Assembly (NCBI GenBank): GCA_021779695.1
Contig: JAJYAE010000150.1
Location: forward strand, 1 to 10,118
Length of the DNA stretch: 10,118 nucleotides
Direction of reading: 5' to 3'
From: Acidobacteriota bacterium
GTDB taxonomy: Bacteria > Acidobacteriota > Terriglobia > Terriglobales > Acidobacteriaceae
Part shown: in pieces, positions 6,478-10,118 of the stretch
Position numbering within the stretch: the stretch's first letter is position 1
Layout: each line of letters starts with the position of its first letter
Translations under genes and position numbers: made by a program
Notes under the pieces: model-generated
Told to the model about the DNA's origin: nothing
Databases searched by the model: none
Seen by the model: only the letters and a program-made list of their open reading frames with translations

Positions 6478-9400
6478 GTGCCTGGTCTCCGCAGGCAATC
6501 TCGTGTTGCGGCTTTCGGTGCGGCGCTGTCGCTCGCCTTCGGACTCCTCGGCATCGCCGCTCAGCAGTTGCCTGCACCTCAGCGCAACTTGCCGCCGCGA
6601 GCTGCCGCCGCGCAGCGCTTCCTGGCTCGGCGCGGCTGGAGCGGACATCCCGCCGTCTCTGCTGCCGCGCGCACGCGGCCCGCCACGGCCCACCCTCGCG
6701 CCCAGTCCACCGGCACCGTGGCCTCCTGGCAGCCCCTCGGTCCGATGGCCGTCGCCACGCCCAGCTACGGCCCCGTCTCCGGCCGCATCACGTCCATCGC
6801 GTTCGATCCCGCTGACTCCACCGGCAATCGTGTCTATCTCGGCGCCACCGGCGGCGGTGTCTGGCTCGCCCAGAATGCGGCCACAAGCAGCGCTTCCAAT
6901 GTCGTCTTCACGCCGCTCACCGACAGCACCGCAGCCATGAGCAATGCGCTCGACGCCTCCATCAGCATCGGAGCCGTCAGCGTGCAGCCGGGCGGCACCG
7001 GCGTCGTGCTGGCCGGCACCGGCGATCCCAACGATGCGCTCGATTCCTACTACGGCGCCGGCATCCTCCGCTCCACCGACGGCGGCAATACCTGGAGTCT
7101 CATGCAGCAGACTACCGATGTTGAGCAGGGCCTTGGCATCCAGGATTACATCTTTCTCGGCGAGGGCTTCGCTGGCTTTGCCTGGAGCACCGTGACCCCG
7201 CAACTCGTCGTCGCGGCCGTCTCGCAGGCGTATGAAGGCACGCTCGTCGATGCCGAGCGCCCCAGCCTGAGCTACGAGGGACTCTACTACTCCAGTGACA
7301 GCGGTGCTTCCTGGCATCTGGCGACAATCACCGACCCCAGCGGTGCGGACGTGCAGGGCCCGACCGACGCCTATGCGAATCCGCATGGCAACGCTGCAAC
7401 CGCCGTCGTCTGGAATCCCGTGCGCCAGCTTTTCTTCGCCGCCATTCGCTATCACGGCTACTACCAATCCTCCGACGGCATCCACTGGACGCGAGTCGCC
7501 ACGCAGCCCGGCACTGGCCTGACGACGTCAATGTGTCCCACAAACATCGGCTCCATCGGCTCCACGGCCTGCCCCATCTTTCGCGGCGCGCTCGCCGTCA
7601 ATCCGCAAACCGGCGACACCTTCGCGTGGACCGTCGATGCCTTCAATCAGGATCAGGGCCTCTGGCAGGATGCCTGCAAAAACAGCGGAGGCGCGTGCAG
7701 CATTCCTGCGCCCAGCTTCACCACGCAGTGGTCTACCGCGGCCCTCGACGCGAATGTCCCGCTCATGGGCGCATCCACCGTACTCAATGGTGACTACAAC
7801 TTCTCACTCGCGGCCGTACCCTCCGGCCAGGACACATTGCTCTTCGCCGGCGCCAATGACCTTTGGAAGTGCAGTCTCGCCATGGGCTGCTCCTGGCGCA
7901 ACACCACCAACGCCGCCACATGTATGAGCGCGCAGGTTGGTCCTTATCAGCATGCTTTCGCCTGGAGCGCCGCCAATCCCCTCGAGCTTTTCATCGGCAA
8001 CGACAGCGGCCTCTGGCGCTCCATGGATGATGTCGCCGAAACCGGCACCGTCTGCAACGCGACAGATGCCACCCACTTTCAGAATCTGAATGCGGGGCTC
8101 GGCTCCCTGGCAGAGGTTGAAAGCCTCTCTGAGATTCCCGTCTCGCCGTACACGATGATGGCAGGCTTCGGCGTCAATGGCACCGCCGGTGTCAAGAGCA
8201 CGACCAGCGCCACGGCTGACTGGCCACAGATCTTCTCCGGGGAAGGTGGACCCGTCGCCGTTGATCCTTCCAACGTCAACAACTGGTACGTCAATAACCA
8301 GGCTGGCGTCTCCATTTATCTTTGCTCGCAGAGCGGCCCCTGCACGCCGTCAGATTTCGGCGCCACGCCCGTCGTTTCGGACGCGGATGTCAGCGGCGAT
8401 GGCCAGACCATGACCACGCCCGCGCCCTTCCTTGTCGATCCCCTCGATCCATCGCAGCTTCTCGTCGCGACCTGCCGCATCTGGCGCGGCCCCGCCACCG
8501 GCGGCTGGAGCGGCTCCAACGCCATCAGCCCCTTCCTCGACGGCATCACCGGCCAGGCCTACTGCAACGGCAATGCGCTCGTCCGCTCGCTCGCTGTCAT
8601 GCCGCTCTCCGGCGGCAGCGAGGTCATCTACGTGGGCATGGCGGGCTCGCTCGACGGCGGCGCAAACAAGGCCGGCCACATCTTCAGCGCGCTCTTCAAT
8701 CCCGCCAGCAGCACCGCCCCGGTTTGGCAGGACCTCACGCTGAATCCCGTCTCGAATGACACCCTGGGATTCAACCTCTACGGTTTCGATATCTCCAGCA
8801 TCTCGATCGATCCGCATGACGCCACCGGCAACACCGTCTACGCGACCGTCGAGGGCATGGGCAATCCGCAGCAGGCCGTGCGCGTGCTCTATCGCTCCAC
8901 CGACGCCGGCGCGCATTGGCAGACGCTGTCTTCAAATCTTCCTGAGACACCCGCGAGCAGCGTCGTCGTCGATCCTCTTGATGCAAACACCGTCTATCTC
9001 GCGACGGATGCCGGCGTTTTCTCCACGCGGCAAGTCACTACCTGCGCCGCCACTCCTTCCAACTGCTGGGCGCCCTTTGGCGCGGGCCTGCCGCAGGCGC
9101 CTGTCGTGGCGCTTCGCGCTGCGCAGCCCTCGGTCTCGCCCAACGTGCTGGTGGCGGCCACCTATGGCCGCGGCATCTGGCAAATCCCCCTCTGGACCGC
9201 AGGCACGCAGCTCACCACCGCGACCCTCAACCCCGCCTCGCTCACCTTTGCGAGCCAGGCCGAGGGAACGATCAGCGCCGCGCAATCTGTGACCCTGACC
9301 AACACCGGCGGCATTGCCCTCATCCCGACGGCCCTCGCGGTCACCGGCGATTTTGCCGAGACGGATAACTGTCTCAACCAGACCATCAACGCCGGCGCCA

Positions 9401-10118
9401 GTTGCACGGTGCAGATGACATTCATGCCCACGCAGACCGGCACCCGCACCGGCCAGCTGACCATCAGCGCCAATATCTCCGGCGGCCAGTTGTCCGTGGC
9501 TCTCACGGGCACCGGAGCTTCGGCAGGTCCTGTCCAGCTATCACCGGCCTCCATCAACTTCGGCTCGGTAGAAGTGGGAACCACATCCAGTGCGTTGCAG
9601 GTCTCGCTGCAGAACAGCAGTACCAGCGCCGTGCCCATCAGCAGCGTCAATGTCTCGGCCCCATTCGCTCTGGCCAGCAACGCCTGTGGCGCGTCCATCG
9701 CCGCCGGCAGCGCCTGCCAGCTCACCGTCACCTTTGCGCCCACACAGTCGGGGCCGTCCTCTGGGACCCTCACGCTCGTCACCGCCAGCAGCACGCAGAG
9801 CGTCGTGCTCACTGGCACCGGCGCAGCACCGCCCACGGACACGCTCTCGCCTGCGTCGCTCACATTTTCCGGCACCATCATCGGGCAGACCTCTGCCGCG
9901 CAGACCGTGCAGCTCACCAACAGCGGCGGCGTCCCGCTGACCTCCATCGCCGCCGTCGCCGGCGGGCCTTACCAGGTGGCCAGCAACTGCGCCACGCAAC
10001 TTGCCGCCGGCTCAACCTGCTCACTCAGCGTCACGTTCGCCCCCACAGCCGCCGGAACGCAGACCGGCGCTCTCACCGTTACAGACAGCCTTAAATCGCA
10101 GACTGTCGCGCTGAGCGG
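6478..10118 (+). CDS. Large exported BNR/Asp-box beta-propeller protein with tandem Ig-like (ASH) repeats, 3'-partial
   Basis: The frame is open from 6235 to the end of the window, giving at least 1213 residues from GTG 6478. That start yields a clean signal peptide: basic MPGLRRQSR, a hydrophobic core at about 10-27, and likely cleavage after Ala28. GTG 6397 is an upstream alternative that would bury this signal in a longer N terminus; neither start has a good Shine-Dalgarno sequence. Residues about 80-910 look like a beta-propeller of the sortilin/sialidase-like BNR type. Asp boxes are STDGGNTW (199-206), SSDSGASW (272-279), the shortened SSDGIHW (331-337) and STDAGAHW (807-814). Many cysteines in close pairs suggest extracellular disulfides. 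Three ~100-residue Ig-like repeats follow from 917. No sialidase catalytic set (such as an FRIP motif) was seen, so an enzyme activity should not be assumed. Such proteins are typical of Acidobacteriota surfaces. Its role is unknown; adhesion or binding is a guess. Confidence 0.85.
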   Translation, partial: MPGLRRQSRVAAFGAALSLAFGLLGIAAQQLPAPQRNLPPRAAAAQRFLARRGWSGHPAVSAAARTRPATAHPRAQSTGTVASWQPLGPMAVATPSYGPVSGRITSIAFDPADSTGNRVYLGATGGGVWLAQNAATSSASNVVFTPLTDSTAAMSNALDASISIGAVSVQPGGTGVVLAGTGDPNDALDSYYGAGILRSTDGGNTWSLMQQTTDVEQGLGIQDYIFLGEGFAGFAWSTVTPQLVVAAVSQAYEGTLVDAERPSLSYEGLYYSSDSGASWHLATITDPSGADVQGPTDAYANPHGNAATAVVWNPVRQLFFAAIRYHGYYQSSDGIHWTRVATQPGTGLTTSMCPTNIGSIGSTACPIFRGALAVNPQTGDTFAWTVDAFNQDQGLWQDACKNSGGACSIPAPSFTTQWSTAALDANVPLMGASTVLNGDYNFSLAAVPSGQDTLLFAGANDLWKCSLAMGCSWRNTTNAATCMSAQVGPYQHAFAWSAANPLELFIGNDSGLWRSMDDVAETGTVCNATDATHFQNLNAGLGSLAEVESLSEIPVSPYTMMAGFGVNGTAGVKSTTSATADWPQIFSGEGGPVAVDPSNVNNWYVNNQAGVSIYLCSQSGPCTPSDFGATPVVSDADVSGDGQTMTTPAPFLVDPLDPSQLLVATCRIWRGPATGGWSGSNAISPFLDGITGQAYCNGNALVRSLAVMPLSGGSEVIYVGMAGSLDGGANKAGHIFSALFNPASSTAPVWQDLTLNPVSNDTLGFNLYGFDISSISIDPHDATGNTVYATVEGMGNPQQAVRVLYRSTDAGAHWQTLSSNLPETPASSVVVDPLDANTVYLATDAGVFSTRQVTTCAATPSNCWAPFGAGLPQAPVVALRAAQPSVSPNVLVAATYGRGIWQIPLWTAGTQLTTATLNPASLTFASQAEGTISAAQSVTLTNTGGIALIPTALAVTGDFAETDNCLNQTINAGASCTVQMTFMPTQTGTRTGQLTISANISGGQLSVALTGTGASAGPVQLSPASINFGSVEVGTTSSALQVSLQNSSTSAVPISSVNVSAPFALASNACGASIAAGSACQLTVTFAPTQSGPSSGTLTLVTASSTQSVVLTGTGAAPPTDTLSPASLTFSGTIIGQTSAAQTVQLTNSGGVPLTSIAAVAGGPYQVASNCATQLAAGSTCSLSVTFAPTAAGTQTGALTVTDSLKSQTVALS
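9226..10118 (+). repeat. Three tandem ASPM-SPD-2-Hydin-like (choice-of-anchor D type) Ig repeats in the protein
   Basis: The repeats start at 9226 (residue 917), 9535 (1020) and 9841 (1122); the last is cut by the window edge. Each begins with a version of LSPASLTF, then a G..S..Q.V.LTN.G core, a Cys pair, VTFAPT...G...G.LT, and ends with ALTGTG in the complete copies. The Cys pairs are 965/976, 1070/1080 and 1171/1181. The copies are well diverged at DNA level, so this is a protein-domain repeat and not a recent duplication. Confidence 0.8.

Noticed and set aside
6280..6478. Possible riboswitch in the leader of the large exported protein
   Set aside because: The small stems do not match any riboswitch consensus that I can recognise, including c-di-GMP classes.
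6306..6815. 169-codon open frame on the + strand before and over the large protein
   Set aside because: It is Arg/Ala/Cys-rich with no motifs, and overlaps the supported frame in a different phase.
6421..7485. Open frame of 354 codons on the - strand over the start of the large exported protein
   Set aside because: It is low-complexity Gly/Ala/Arg-rich with no motifs, while the + strand frame has a signal peptide and Asp boxes.
9162..9947. Repetitive open frame on the - strand over the Ig-like repeats
   Set aside because: Its periodicity is the mirror of the + strand repeats; such mirror frames are common over these genes.
1..10118. tRNA, rRNA, CRISPR array, insertion sequence or attachment site
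   Set aside because: No tRNA-like cloverleaf, regular spacer-repeat pattern, transposase or terminal inverted repeats were seen on either strand.

Overview
The window is a bacterial chromosome segment with high GC and no introns. It most resembles the Acidobacteriota (class Terriglobia, near Acidobacterium, Granulicella and Terriglobus). That placement is an inference from gene style: an SCO-coxB-coxA-coxC-coxD block of caa3 type with a type A2 subunit I, a class II photolyase, and a very large exported protein with BNR/Asp-box repeats followed by ASPM-SPD-2-Hydin-like (choice-of-anchor D type) repeats. All genes lie on the + strand.

Positions 1-4693 hold a tight operon for a caa3-type cytochrome c oxidase. 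The order is an SCO copper chaperone (5' end outside the window), subunit II with a CuA site and a fused C-terminal cytochrome c, subunit I (haem a, haem a3-CuB), subunit III, and a small three-helix subunit IV. Spacers are 12 nt or less, or the genes overlap (4 nt and 11 nt), so translation is probably coupled. Start codons vary: ATG for II and I, GTG for III, TTG for IV. The SCO protein would load CuA in subunit II. Electrons would pass from the fused cytochrome c to CuA, to haem a, and to the haem a3-CuB centre. In relatives this block often follows an alternative complex III cluster, which could lie just upstream, but that is not visible here.

A GC-rich hairpin with a UGCG tetraloop and a short T-tract (4717-4750) probably ends the oxidase operon. 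A class II CPD photolyase gene follows (4792-6216).

A 261-nt gap (6217-6477) holds a good sigma70-type promoter with a perfect TATAAT and several small dyads. It precedes a large open frame that runs off the right edge (6478-10118 or beyond). This frame encodes a signal peptide, a long Asp-box beta-propeller-like region, and three tandem ~100-residue Ig-like repeats. It is probably an extracellular or cell-surface protein of unknown role.

I found no RNA genes, CRISPR arrays, insertion sequences or phage genes. I did not find a clearly new multi-gene system. The most interesting signals are the joint replacement of all three residues that bind the non-redox Mg/Mn ion in canonical oxidases, and the promoter region of the large exported protein.
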